DNA of 64,000 nt from DRPG01 sp964655065 (GTDB taxonomy: Bacteria > Myxococcota_A > UBA796 > GCA-2862545). Shown here in pieces: positions 16,965 to 26,089 of the stretch (positions are counted from its first letter, which is position 1; every line of letters starts with the position of its first letter). The notes beneath the pieces are model-generated. The model was not told where the DNA came from, did not search any database, and saw only the letters and a list, made by a program, of their open reading frames with translations. Made by a program: the position numbers and the translations under genes. Where the stretch lies: NCBI GenBank assembly GCA_964655065.1, contig CAZZLC010000027.1:1-64000 (forward strand), written 5' to 3'.

Positions 16965-19900
16965 TCAGGACGCGTCCCTCAGCTCGTCGCGGAGCTGGGT
17001 CATCTGCGAGAGCTCGTCGGGCCGCAGCAGCCCCCGGCCGTCGTCCAGCGCTCGCTCCACGAGAGCCAGGCCCTCGTTGGGGTCGCCGAAGCGCTGGTGC
17101 CACCTCGCGAGGTCCCAGCGCGCGAGGGTGGCGTGCCCGTGGTTCCCGAGCTCGGTGAGGCGATCGACCGCCGACGCGAGCTCCCGGTAGGCCTCGTCGG
17201 CGCGGCCGAGCTCGAGGAGCACGTTGCCGGTCGCGCCCTGGAAGCTCGCCTCGACGAAGTGCTCGCCGCTCCGGCGGAGCCCCGCCCGGCTCTCGAGGAA
17301 CAGCGCTAGCGCTTCCTCGAGGCGTCCTGCCTTCTGGTTGACGATGCCCATGCTGCCGAGGGTCGTGGCCACCTCCCAGGCCGAGGCCATGCGGTGGTGG
17401 ATGGCCCGCTCCTCGTCGAGCAGCGACAGCGCGCGATCGGTGTCCCCGGCGTCCGCCACGATCATGGCCTGGACGTGCAGGCAGTGAGCTTCCATGGCCG
17501 GGACGTCGAGCTCCCTCGCCTGCTCGAGCGCCTCAGCCACGAACTGCGCCGTTCGAGGATCCCGCGCCCGGCGCCGCGCTCCGGCGTGGTTGGCGAGCGC
17601 GACCACCGCGTCGGTCGGGGACTCCGCCTTCAGCAGCGGGATCGCGGCCTCGTAGTCGGCGATGGCGCGCGTGATGTCGCCGCGATCGAAGTGCAGGTTT
17701 CCCCGCGCCAGCGCGACGAGGCCCCGCAGCGCATCGTCATCCGCGATGTCGGCTTCCTCAGCGGCGCGCTCCTGGGCGGCGAGGGCCGCCTCGAGATCGT
17801 TCTGTCGTCGGCGTACGAACCCCTGCCCGAGCCACCCCCGCCCCCGGCCACGCGCGGCCGTCCGTAGGGCCTCGGGGCTACCGTCCACGACGGCATCGTA
17901 GCGCTCCCGCGAGGCGGCGAACGCGGCCAGCGCCTCGGGCAGCCGCCACGAACGGTAGCTCGCCATGCCCTTCTCGAAGAGGATCAGTCCTCGCTCGGCG
18001 TCGTCGGCGGGCAGCTGGAGCACGGCGTCGACGACCTGGAGCGCGGCTTCGTCACGACCTCGGCGCTCGGCCTCTGCGGCGACCGCGTGCCACAGCGCCG
18101 CGGCGTCGCCGACGAAGGACGAGTCGTCGAGGCCCCGGACGGCCGCGTGCCGCGACGCGGCGAGCAGGTCGGGAAACACCTGTCGAAGGTTCGCCCTGGC
18201 CCTGCGCTCGCGACCCTTGGCGGCGTCGAGAGCCTGGGCGCCGTAGCGCGCGAAGTGGCGAGCGTGACGGTCGCGGGCGCCCGCGACGTCGTCGAGCCGG
18301 GGAGCGACGAAGTCGCGGACCGACTGCAGCAGCCGGAACCGATCGTCGTCGGTGACCTGGACGAGGCTCTGGTCGACCAGTTCCTGCAGCCGATCCAGGG
18401 CCCAGGTGTCGCTCGGCCCCCACACGGCGTCCGCCGCCGCCCAGTCGAACTCGTCCTCGAACACCGACAAGGCGGCCAGCGCGGCCTGGTCGGACGGCTC
18501 GAGCAGGTCCCAGCTCCAGAGCAGCGCGGCTTCGAGGGTCGGGTGCCGCGTGCCCTGGCCGGCGACGAGGAGCCGGAAGCGGTCGGTCATCTGGTCGAGC
18601 AGGCCCTCCACGGAGACGAGCCGCATCCGCGCCGCGGCGAGCTCGATGGCGAGTGGCAGGTCGTCGAGGCGGGCGAGCAGGGTGTCGAGGAGCCCCTCGT
18701 CCAGCTCTCGGCCCGGTCGCTGGGCTCGCGCGCGCTCGAGAAAGAGGGCTCGTGCCTCGTCGCGGTCCATGGGCCCGAGGTCGACGACCGACTCGTCGGG
18801 GGTCCGGAGCAGGGCGCGACTGGTGAAGAGCCAGGTCACGGCTGGCGCGACGTCCCGGAGGGTGGCGAGGCCCTCGCGCAGAGGTTCGACCAGGTGCTCG
18901 ACGTTGTCGACCACCACGAGCGTGCGGCCCCGCAGCGCGAGCGAAGAGGCGGCGGCTCGCCAGGGGTCGCTCCGCGACAGCGGGATGGAGAGGGTCTGGG
19001 CGATGGCGGCCAGGAGCTGTGCCCCGTCGGTCGCGGGCGCCGCATCGATCCACCAAGCGCCTCCCGGCCACTGGCCGACCTGCTCTCGGGCCACGTGCAG
19101 GGCGAGTCGCGACTTGCCGCTGCCGGCGGGTCCGACCAGCGTGACCGAGCCCTGCTGGGCCAGCGCCGCCCGGAGCGCGGCCAGGGCGCGCGGGCGATCC
19201 ACGAAGCGGTCCCGCTCGCGGCGCAGGTTGTGACCCCACTCGTCGTCCATCGTCGGATCGTCGGGGTCGAGGGTGGGAATCGAGGGGACGAGGGCCGGGT
19301 CGCCAGGGTCGCGGGACGTGAGGTGGGCGGCGAGGCGGCCGTCCGCGCCGAGCGAGGTGGTCGGAACGTCCCCGAGCGCGGCGAGGAGGGCTGCGGCGGA
19401 GTCGGGCCGTCGCGAAGCGGGATCGGGCTCGCGCAGCCCGTCGAGGAGCGCACGGTCGCCGTCCGTGATCGCGGGCAGGAGGTCGGCGAGGATCGCCCCG
19501 AGCGAGAACAGATCGGACTGCGCATCGACGTCCTCGCTGCCCGCCGCCACCTCGGGAGCCAGGTAGCCGCGGGTTCCCGCCGGGGAGGTGCGCTGCCCGG
19601 CCAGGGCGGCGATGCCGAAGTCGGCGACCCGCGCGTGCACCCGGCCCCAGCGCACCTCCAGGAGGACGTTCGCGGGCTTGAGGTCTCGGTGGACGAGCCC
19701 GTGACCGTGCGCGTGGGCAACCCCGCGTACGATGTCGGCGAACAGCGCCCGTGCCTCGTCGCGGGTCGGGGTCAGTGCCTCGAGGAGCTCGGCGAGCGAA
19801 CCACCGCCGACCCACGGCATGAGCAGGGCGGGGCGACCCGACACGTCGAGGACGTCGTGGACGGGCACCACGAAGGGTGAGTCCATGCGGGCCTGCCAGC

Positions 19901-20072
19901 GACCTTCCTCGAGCAGGCGGTCCCGGGTCGAGGGCGCGTCGTCGTGCAACACCTTCAGCGCGTGGCGGGTGCCCAGCACGGTGTGGCGCACCGCGTAGAC
20001 CGTCGCCTGGCCGCCGCGGCCGAGCGAGCCGGTGACGGTGTAGCGTTCGATCCGGTCTCCCACCGTGAGCAC
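16965..20072 (-). CDS. Ser/Thr protein kinase with AAA/NB-ARC-type ATPase and TPR region
   Basis: The 1035-residue product has a Hanks-type kinase domain at about 10-215: glycine loop GRGGQATVY, VAIK-equivalent ALKVL, HRDLKPANV catalytic loop and DFG. A P-loop ATPase of the STAND/MalT-like type follows (GPAGSGKSRL near 315, VVVDNVEH, FTSR sensor-like block). The C-terminal 400 residues are a string of tetratricopeptide-like helices. There is no transmembrane segment, so it should be cytoplasmic. Such proteins combine phosphorylation with a ligand-gated ATPase switch and are common in Myxococcota. GTG 20072 follows the upstream regulator's stop by one base, so the FHA regulator is a likely partner or substrate. 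Confidence 0.9.
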   Translation of the reverse strand: MLTVGDRIERYTVTGSLGRGGQATVYAVRHTVLGTRHALKVLHDDAPSTRDRLLEEGRWQARMDSPFVVPVHDVLDVSGRPALLMPWVGGGSLAELLEALTPTRDEARALFADIVRGVAHAHGHGLVHRDLKPANVLLEVRWGRVHARVADFGIAALAGQRTSPAGTRGYLAPEVAAGSEDVDAQSDLFSLGAILADLLPAITDGDRALLDGLREPDPASRRPDSAAALLAALGDVPTTSLGADGRLAAHLTSRDPGDPALVPSIPTLDPDDPTMDDEWGHNLRRERDRFVDRPRALAALRAALAQQGSVTLVGPAGSGKSRLALHVAREQVGQWPGGAWWIDAAPATDGAQLLAAIAQTLSIPLSRSDPWRAAASSLALRGRTLVVVDNVEHLVEPLREGLATLRDVAPAVTWLFTSRALLRTPDESVVDLGPMDRDEARALFLERARAQRPGRELDEGLLDTLLARLDDLPLAIELAAARMRLVSVEGLLDQMTDRFRLLVAGQGTRHPTLEAALLWSWDLLEPSDQAALAALSVFEDEFDWAAADAVWGPSDTWALDRLQELVDQSLVQVTDDDRFRLLQSVRDFVAPRLDDVAGARDRHARHFARYGAQALDAAKGRERRARANLRQVFPDLLAASRHAAVRGLDDSSFVGDAAALWHAVAAEAERRGRDEAALQVVDAVLQLPADDAERGLILFEKGMASYRSWRLPEALAAFAASRERYDAVVDGSPEALRTAARGRGRGWLGQGFVRRRQNDLEAALAAQERAAEEADIADDDALRGLVALARGNLHFDRGDITRAIADYEAAIPLLKAESPTDAVVALANHAGARRRARDPRTAQFVAEALEQARELDVPAMEAHCLHVQAMIVADAGDTDRALSLLDEERAIHHRMASAWEVATTLGSMGIVNQKAGRLEEALALFLESRAGLRRSGEHFVEASFQGATGNVLLELGRADEAYRELASAVDRLTELGNHGHATLARWDLARWHQRFGDPNEGLALVERALDDGRGLLRPDELSQMTQLRDELRDAS

Positions 20073-20073
20073 G

Positions 20074-21459
20074 TCAGCGCGCCCCCGACGGCCAGTCGAT
20101 GTCGTGCTGCTGCATGAGGCGACGCAGCTGGTAGCGGCTCCGCAGCCCCAGGGCTCGCCAGGTGGCCTCGCGGCTGCCGCCGTGGGTGTCGAGCGCGGCC
20201 CGGATCTCGTCGGGTGAGATCTCGGACGGGTCGCGCGACGGGGGCAGCTCGGCCGGGGCCGCGCTCGGCTCGTCGCCGAGCGGTCCGTCGAGCGGCTCGT
20301 CGGCCCGGCGGGCGGTGACCGCGGCCCAGAATGCCGCCTCCAGCCCCCGGACGTTGGTGGGCAGGGAGTGGTGGAGCAGCCGCTCCACCCAGCGGCATTC
20401 GACGCGCGGCTCGCCCTGGTCGTCCAGGACCGACCGCGACAGGAGGGGGTCGTCGCTCGCCAGGCGCCGCACCAGCGCTCGCAGGAGGATCGGGACGTCG
20501 CTGCGTCGGTCTCGCAGAGGCGGGACCTCGATGCGCAGCGGCAGGCGAGCGGCGAGGTCGTGCTTGAGCTGCTCGACGCTCCGGTTGGTCGCGGCCACGA
20601 GTCGCAGGTCCGACCGACGGACGCGGCTGTCGCCCAGACGCTGGTACTCGCCTGCGTCGAGCACCCGCAGCAAGTGGGCCTGGAGCGCAGAGGGGAGCTC
20701 GCCGATCTCGTCGAGGAACAGGGTGCCCCCGTGAGCTTCGCCGATCAGCCCCGGGCGGTCGGCCATGCCGGGATTCGGGTAGTTGCGCACGTTGCCGAAC
20801 AGCTCGGCGTCGATCAGCGACTCGGGGAAGGTGGCCGCGTTTCGGGCGACCCACGGGCCGCCGTGGCGGGGGGACCGACCGTGCAGAGCGCGGGCCACGA
20901 GCTCCTTGCCGACTCCGCTCTCGCCGAGGACGAGCACGTGCCGCTCCCGGCCGGCGAGCAGCCCGATGTCGCGTCGGAGCTTCCAGGCGTGGGCGCTCTC
21001 CCCGACGATGCCGGTGCGGTCTGGTTCTCCAAACGGGTGCAGGCCGCCGTCGACGGACGGCAGCGGGGTCGCCTCGGTCACCAGCAACAGCAGCCGCTGG
21101 CGCACGTTGATGGTGCTGCCGGGCGTCACGCGCACCGTCGCTCCGGTGTCGTGGAGCGCCCCGTCCACCAACACGGGGCCCTTGCCGGTCACCGTGAGGG
21201 TGAGGCCACCGCGGTCCCGGCTCACGCGGAGCTGCTCGCGACTGATTCGCGGGTCGTCGATGCCCGGTCGCGACAGATCGCCGCCGGGTCGACGCTGGAC
21301 CCACCCGGCCCGCCCCCGCCCGAGGGTGGTGTTGCCGCTCGCGTGCCACAGCTCACCAACCCGGGAGGGGTCGAACATACACCACGCCACGACGAGCTGC
21401 GGACTCGTGGAGCCGCCGCGGCCCGTCGGGGATTGGGTGACCTCCTCGGTCTCGTCCAC
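20074..21459 (-). CDS. FHA-domain AAA regulator of NtrC type lacking GAFTGA
   Basis: The 461-residue product has a forkhead-associated domain at about 35-115 (LGRGR, ISREQL), which binds phosphothreonine. An NtrC-type AAA domain follows at about 130-365: Walker A GESGVGKE, Walker B GGTLFLDEIGEL, sensor VAATNR and arginine finger region. A short Fis-like helix-turn-helix closes it at about 415-455. The sigma-54-contacting loop normally reading GAFTGA is replaced by NPGMADRPGLIG after ELFG, so classical sigma-54 activation is doubtful. The downstream Ser/Thr kinase gene starts one base after this gene's stop, which suggests that kinase controls it through the FHA domain. GTG 21459 is chosen for GAGGAG seven bases upstream; a GTG at 21474 is the alternative. 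Confidence 0.88.
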   Translation of the reverse strand: MDETEEVTQSPTGRGGSTSPQLVVAWCMFDPSRVGELWHASGNTTLGRGRAGWVQRRPGGDLSRPGIDDPRISREQLRVSRDRGGLTLTVTGKGPVLVDGALHDTGATVRVTPGSTINVRQRLLLLVTEATPLPSVDGGLHPFGEPDRTGIVGESAHAWKLRRDIGLLAGRERHVLVLGESGVGKELVARALHGRSPRHGGPWVARNAATFPESLIDAELFGNVRNYPNPGMADRPGLIGEAHGGTLFLDEIGELPSALQAHLLRVLDAGEYQRLGDSRVRRSDLRLVAATNRSVEQLKHDLAARLPLRIEVPPLRDRRSDVPILLRALVRRLASDDPLLSRSVLDDQGEPRVECRWVERLLHHSLPTNVRGLEAAFWAAVTARRADEPLDGPLGDEPSAAPAELPPSRDPSEISPDEIRAALDTHGGSREATWRALGLRSRYQLRRLMQQHDIDWPSGAR

Positions 21460-21466
21460 GGCACCA

Positions 21467-21472
21467 CTCCTC
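21467..21472 (-). promoter_or_regulatory. Ribosome binding site for FHA-AAA regulator
   Basis: GAGGAG on the minus strand precedes GTG 21459 by seven bases, deciding for this start over GTG 21474, which overlaps the site. Confidence 0.5.
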
Positions 21473-21489
21473 ACCTGCGACCTTATCGC

Positions 21490-23682
21490 CTATGCGTGGG
21501 GCTCGGCGGCTCTGGTCGGTGGCGTTTCCTCCGGCAACACGACCTCGGCGAGCGGTCGGCGGTAGGTCGGCGCGTACCTGCCGTCGCTCGCGAGCACCCG
21601 GAACAGCATGACCGCCCGCTCCCCGGTCGGTCGACCGAACGCACGGGTGTAGGCGGCGTCGGCAGCTCGCAGCACCTCGGCTTCGTCGTCGCCGTAGTGT
21701 GCGCGTTCGGGTCTCTCGAGGTGCCGGACGAGGAACAGGGACACGCCCAGCGGCTGAACACCGAAGCCGTGGGCGCTGGCCGCGAGCCATCCGCGGTGGA
21801 GCGCTCGTCCGGCCCGAAGCCACGCACTCGCGCCATCGTCCCGCATCGTGACGAGGGCCAGCGCGGAGGCCGAACGGCACCAGTTCAGCGCCGTCTCTCC
21901 GAGACGGCTCCCGCGATCGCGGCTCCGCAGATCGGCAGCCACGTCGGGCCGTCGGAGGAGCTTGAGGATCGGCACGTCGCCGGGCCCGGCCGCCAGCTCG
22001 GCGATCGAGATGCCGTCGGGGCGCGTCCGAGCCTCGGCATCCGACCAGCGGATCTCGTGCCACAGCTCGCGCTGGAGCACCGGGTGGAGGAACCGCAGCC
22101 GATCGGTGGCTCCGATGTGGTGAGCAACCTCGTCGATGGCCGCGGGATCCTCGAGCAGACGCAGGCGGATCGGCTCGTCGAAGCCCGCGAGCAGGTCCGC
22201 CCGTGCGTCGTCGGACAGCGCCACGCGGGCGGGGTTGCGACGGTCGGTGAACCGCTGTCCCAGCTGGTCTGCGAGCGGGTCGGGGTCGGCGTGACCGACG
22301 GGGCGCACCGTCGCGACGACGCCCTCCCACGCCTCGGTCGCCGTCCACTCGAGGCCGTGGCCCAGCTGGGACGCCCGCAGTGCCATGCCCTCGATGGCGG
22401 CACCCACGGCGAGTAGTCCTCCCGTACGGTCCGCATCGAGCAGGCTCGTGGAGCGGGTGGCGTCGTGCAGGACCTCGATGGACCCGTCGGCCCGCGGGCG
22501 GAAGGCCCAAGGCTGCACGTTGCCTCCCGACGGCGCGGCCACCGCCGCCTCGATCAAGGCTCGCTGCACGTCCGACATGGGGGGCAGGGGCCTCTCGAGG
22601 AGCGGGGCGGGGGCCGGGGGCGCGAGGGGAGCAGGCTCGATCTCGTCGAGCCGGGCGTCGAGATCGAGCACCCGGAGCCCCGAGGGCAGCGGGCGTCCGA
22701 GCAGGATGCGCCGCACGGCGACCGTGACGGTCGCTCCCCCGAGGGCGACGTCCGACGCGAGCTGCGGCCAGGTCGACAGCGTCGCGTCGATCTCGAGCAT
22801 CGACGCGGCAGCTCGGGTCGTGATGTCGTAGCCCACGCTCTCGGCGACCAGGGCGAGTCGCTCGCCAGCCCGCATGGCTCGGATGGCGTCGGGGTCCAAC
22901 GACTCGGCGAACCGGCCGTTGAGGAGCGGAACGTGGTCCTCCTGATCGTAGCGTTCGACGTCGAGGCGACCGCGATCGCTGGTCTCCATGAGCACGGGTA
23001 CGCGCCGCACCCGGGCCGCTCGTCGCAACTGGACCTTCATCGCCAGGTCGTCGCACTCGTCGACCACGATGTCGACGTCCTCGAAGACCTGGTCCAGGTT
23101 GTCCTGCGTGAGCCCGTCGGAGTAGATGGTGACCTCGACGAAGGGGTCGATCTCGGCGATCTGGCGTGCCGCGACCACGGTCTTCGGAAGTCCGACGTCG
23201 TGGATCGGGGCCCGAATGCGGTTGAGGTTCGAGGTCGACAGCTCGTCGAAGTCGGCCAGCACGAGGTGTCCGACCACCCCCTCCTGGGCGAGCGTGAGCG
23301 CGACGGCATTACCGACGGACAGTCCCACCACCGCGATGCGCGCGGTGCGGAGGCGCGCCTGCTCCTCCCGGGTGAGCTTGTCGCGGTTGCGGTCGAGGCG
23401 AAGCTCCCAGAACGCGTCCCGAGGCAGCACGCGGACGAGTCGTCCCGACCACGGGTAGTGGATCCAGGTGCCGAGGGAGGAGAGCGGTCGGTCGTCGGTC
23501 AGCGCGCGGCGGATGGCGTCCCGGTGCTCGGGGGTGTCGTCGCCGACCGCGCGGCAGTCGACGAGCTCCTCGAGCTGGGCGGGCAGGAGGTCGACCTCCT
23601 GCCAGAGCGCCTGGCCGCGGATCTCGCGCAGGGTGTCGGCGTCGCGGACGGGATCGAGTCGTACGGGATGGTGCAGGTGCAT
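21490..23682 (-). CDS. ThiF/E1-like adenylating domain fused to nitroreductase-like domain (Rv1355c family)
   Basis: The 730-residue product has an N-terminal region of unknown role (1-100) and an E1/ThiF-type nucleotide-binding domain at about 108-330 (VVGLSVGNAVAL, DFDELSTSNLNR, DECDDL). A nitroreductase-like flavin domain follows at about 365-690 (AAPSGGNVQPWAF near its start). This arrangement is the Rv1355c family, which is conserved but uncharacterised. The E1 part suggests activation of a carboxylate or protein C-terminus as an acyl-adenylate, and the flavin part suggests a linked redox step. It is the first gene of a minus-strand set with the FHA-AAA regulator (30 bp gap) and kinase. 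Only 36 bp separate its ATG from a divergent FAD monooxygenase start, so the two promoters must overlap. Confidence 0.85.
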   Translation of the reverse strand: MHLHHPVRLDPVRDADTLREIRGQALWQEVDLLPAQLEELVDCRAVGDDTPEHRDAIRRALTDDRPLSSLGTWIHYPWSGRLVRVLPRDAFWELRLDRNRDKLTREEQARLRTARIAVVGLSVGNAVALTLAQEGVVGHLVLADFDELSTSNLNRIRAPIHDVGLPKTVVAARQIAEIDPFVEVTIYSDGLTQDNLDQVFEDVDIVVDECDDLAMKVQLRRAARVRRVPVLMETSDRGRLDVERYDQEDHVPLLNGRFAESLDPDAIRAMRAGERLALVAESVGYDITTRAAASMLEIDATLSTWPQLASDVALGGATVTVAVRRILLGRPLPSGLRVLDLDARLDEIEPAPLAPPAPAPLLERPLPPMSDVQRALIEAAVAAPSGGNVQPWAFRPRADGSIEVLHDATRSTSLLDADRTGGLLAVGAAIEGMALRASQLGHGLEWTATEAWEGVVATVRPVGHADPDPLADQLGQRFTDRRNPARVALSDDARADLLAGFDEPIRLRLLEDPAAIDEVAHHIGATDRLRFLHPVLQRELWHEIRWSDAEARTRPDGISIAELAAGPGDVPILKLLRRPDVAADLRSRDRGSRLGETALNWCRSASALALVTMRDDGASAWLRAGRALHRGWLAASAHGFGVQPLGVSLFLVRHLERPERAHYGDDEAEVLRAADAAYTRAFGRPTGERAVMLFRVLASDGRYAPTYRRPLAEVVLPEETPPTRAAEPHA

Positions 23683-23718
23683 GGGTCAGGGTAGGCCGAA
23701 CGGATTGGGGAGGGCATC

Positions 23719-24789
23719 GTGGACGTTCTCGTAATCGGCGCCGGGCCTGCCGGACTCGCGTTCGCGATCGCCCGTGCCGAGCAGGCACCCGATGATCGCA
23801 TCGTCGTCGTCGATCGGCGCGCCGAGGATGCGGACCCTGGCTTTGGGGTGACGCTTCGGCTCGGGGCCTTCGACGTGCTCGGCCTGGGTGAGCTGGTGCA
23901 GGGTCCCGCGCTGCAGGGCCGCGCCCTGTGGTACCGCGGTGAGCGCATCGTCGATCTGCCCAACCCCGACGCCGGCCACCTCGTCACCATGGGACGAGCG
24001 ACGCTCACCGGCGCGATGGTCAGGCGGGCGAAGGCGCTCGGGGTGACGCTGCAGTGGGGCGTGGACGGGTCGCAGGTCGGGTTCGAGGACCACGATCTCG
24101 TAGTGGCGGCCGATGGGGCCGGCAGCGGGATCCGTCGACGGCTCGCCGCCTCCCTGAAGCCGGAGGTTCGAGAGGGTGACAATGTCTTCGCGTGGCTCGG
24201 GACGACCCGGGTGTTCCCGAAGCTCTCGGTGCTGCTCCGCGACGACGAGATCCCGCTCCTCGGCTGGGCCTACCAGTATGCCGAAGGCCTCAGCACCTTG
24301 ATCGTCGAGGTGTCGGGCGACACCTTCGCGCGCACGGGAATCGAGCACGACACGGTCGCGACGCTCTCCCGGGTGCTGGCGGGTGAGCTCGAGGGGCATC
24401 CCGTGCTCGCGAAGCCCGAGGTGCGGTGGAGACGGTTCCCCACCATCCGCTGCGAGCGGCTGTTCCACGACAACGTCGTGCTCATCGGCGACGCGGCTCA
24501 CACCACCCACTTCTCGCAGGGCTTCGGCACGCTGTTCGCGCTCGATGACGCGCTCGCCCTCGCCGAGGCGCTCGCGAGCCGCGGATCCATCGGGGAGGCC
24601 ACGCGCGCCTACCAGGCCTCCCAGCAGCCCAAGGTCGAGGCCCACCAGGCCACCTGCAACGCCAGCATGCAGTGGGGCGTCGAGGTCACCCGCGCGCTGG
24701 ACGCGCACGACGAGATCGCGGTGCGAAGGCTGGTCGACGCCCGGTGGTCCGGCAACGCGGTGGCGCCGGCACCGCTCGACCCGCGATAG
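23719..24789 (+). CDS. FAD-dependent monooxygenase (PHBH family)
   Basis: The 356-residue product has the group A flavoprotein hydroxylase layout. An N-terminal FAD-binding GxGPAG motif (VIGAGPAGLAFA, residues 4-15) and the DG-type block (VVAADGAGSGIRR, about 130) precede the second FAD motif LIGDAAHTTHFSQGFG at about 255. These enzymes hydroxylate aromatic or polyketide-like substrates with NAD(P)H and oxygen. The GTG start has GGAGGGC upstream. It is divergent from the ThiF/nitroreductase gene at 36 bp, which suggests joint regulation of two redox enzymes. Substrate cannot be read from the sequence. Confidence 0.87.
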   Translation: MDVLVIGAGPAGLAFAIARAEQAPDDRIVVVDRRAEDADPGFGVTLRLGAFDVLGLGELVQGPALQGRALWYRGERIVDLPNPDAGHLVTMGRATLTGAMVRRAKALGVTLQWGVDGSQVGFEDHDLVVAADGAGSGIRRRLAASLKPEVREGDNVFAWLGTTRVFPKLSVLLRDDEIPLLGWAYQYAEGLSTLIVEVSGDTFARTGIEHDTVATLSRVLAGELEGHPVLAKPEVRWRRFPTIRCERLFHDNVVLIGDAAHTTHFSQGFGTLFALDDALALAEALASRGSIGEATRAYQASQQPKVEAHQATCNASMQWGVEVTRALDAHDEIAVRRLVDARWSGNAVAPAPLDPR

Positions 24790-25101
24790 CCACCGCGGCG
24801 AAACCGCAGGTGGATCGATCTGGCAATACCGTGGGCCTTCGGTGGACCGAGGGGTGGTGGATGCCAGACGAAAAATCGAGGTGGCGACTCCCGAAATCCG
24901 CACGTGAGCTCGCCCTCGAGCGGGTGGCTCCGCCCGTGCACCGCCAAGTCCAGGCGCTGCTGCGGACCGTCGCGGCCGTGGACCGCGTCGGCAACGCGAT
25001 CCCCTTCCCCGAGTCCGCGGACGCCACCGCCAGACGGGACGTCGATCGGACAATCGGCTCGAGCGCACAGTATGTTCGCGGCGCGGAGTTGGTTTCCGGC
25101 G
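24790..25101. other. Intergenic region, 312 bp
   Basis: Frames are open but carry no protein-like signature or ribosome binding site. A weak sigma-70-like promoter pair at 25047-25076 is listed separately. Nothing else is visible. Confidence 0.45.
25047..25076 (+). promoter_or_regulatory. Weak sigma-70-like promoter candidate
   Basis: CGGACA (4 of 6 to TTGACA) and TATGTT (4 of 6 to TATAAT) are separated by 18 bases, ending 25 bases before ATG 25102. If real, it rules out the in-frame ATG at 25072, which would lie inside the -10 element. Confidence 0.25.
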
Positions 25102-26055
25102 ATGCCCATCTGCATCCAGGTCGCAAGAAGTCCTGACGCGCTCAGATCCCTGTTCGAACTTCGACATCGCGTGTACGTCGACCAGGAGGGCGTGCTCGAG
25201 CCCACGCGATCTGGGGCGGTCGTGGACCTCTACGACGCACTGCCGACGACGACGAACCTGTGCGCAGTGGTCGAGGACGAAGTGGTGGGAGGGGTCCGCA
25301 TCACCCTCGACAGCCACGCGGGGTTGCCCGCCGACGACTTCTTCGACTTTCGGGCCCACCTGCCCGACGCCGCTCGTCTCGCTTCCTGCGGGATGATGTG
25401 CCTGACCCGGGATCGTCGGGACCACCCGCGGATCATCGTGAGCCTGCTGCGGATGTGCATGTACTGGGCGGTGCTCAACGGTCGCACCCACCTCTGCGGG
25501 CCGGTGAGCCCGGCCGCCCTGCGACTCGTCCAGCGCATCGGCTTCGAGCCCATCGGCGAGCCGTTCACGAGCGCCGAGGGTCTGCCCTCGGTTCCCGTGG
25601 CCATGGACATCGAGCAGCTGGCGCCCGACTTCGTGGAGTTCGTGCAACGGCAGGAGGTCGGCCTGTGGATGGAGAACTTCGAGCGCTGGCTCTTCGAGCC
25701 AGGCGACGTGGTGGTGCAGGCCGGTGAGCCGGCCCACGACGCGTGGCTCGTGCTCGAGGGGCGGGTCGAGGTGAGGGATCCGGGCACGGACCAGGCGCTC
25801 GTCGAGCTCCGCCGGGGGCACGTCTTTGGCGAGCTGGCGCTGCTGTCCCCGGTGTACCGCACGCACACGGTCGTCGCGACGGCGCAGACGGACGCGATGG
25901 TGCTGACGCGAGAGCAGTTCCAGGACCAGCTGCGGACGAGCCCCGAGGTGCTGTCCGAGATCGTGCGATCGCTCGGCAACCGGTTCGAGGACGCGCTGCG
26001 GAGCGCGAGGGGGAGCGGTCTCGCCGAGGTCGTGAGCAGGACGGGTCGAGGATGA
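25102..26055 (+). CDS. GNAT acyltransferase fused to cyclic-nucleotide-binding domain
   Basis: The 317-residue product begins with a GNAT-fold domain (about 1-170) of the type related to autoinducer and N-acyl-amino-acid synthases: RSLFELRHRVYVDQEG is the typical FxLRxxVYxxE opening, and MCLTRDRRDHPR lies in the cofactor-binding strand-loop. A cyclic-nucleotide-binding domain follows (about 190-300), with GEPAHDAWLVLEG and the phosphate cassette FGELALLSPVYRTHTV. This suggests an acyl transfer gated by cAMP, cGMP or a related ligand. ATG 25102 is preferred because it places the GNAT start correctly; ATG 25072 would add ten residues. The gene converges with the MBOAT gene and stands alone. Confidence 0.78.
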   Translation: MPICIQVARSPDALRSLFELRHRVYVDQEGVLEPTRSGAVVDLYDALPTTTNLCAVVEDEVVGGVRITLDSHAGLPADDFFDFRAHLPDAARLASCGMMCLTRDRRDHPRIIVSLLRMCMYWAVLNGRTHLCGPVSPAALRLVQRIGFEPIGEPFTSAEGLPSVPVAMDIEQLAPDFVEFVQRQEVGLWMENFERWLFEPGDVVVQAGEPAHDAWLVLEGRVEVRDPGTDQALVELRRGHVFGELALLSPVYRTHTVVATAQTDAMVLTREQFQDQLRTSPEVLSEIVRSLGNRFEDALRSARGSGLAEVVSRTGRG

Positions 26056-26089
26056 CCGAGTCGCGCCGCTCCGGGTCGGGAGGCGCGGG

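Noticed and set aside
26056..26089. GC-rich inverted repeat between the convergent GNAT and MBOAT genes as a terminator
   Set aside because: The arms are only 6 bp with a 14-base loop and no T-run.
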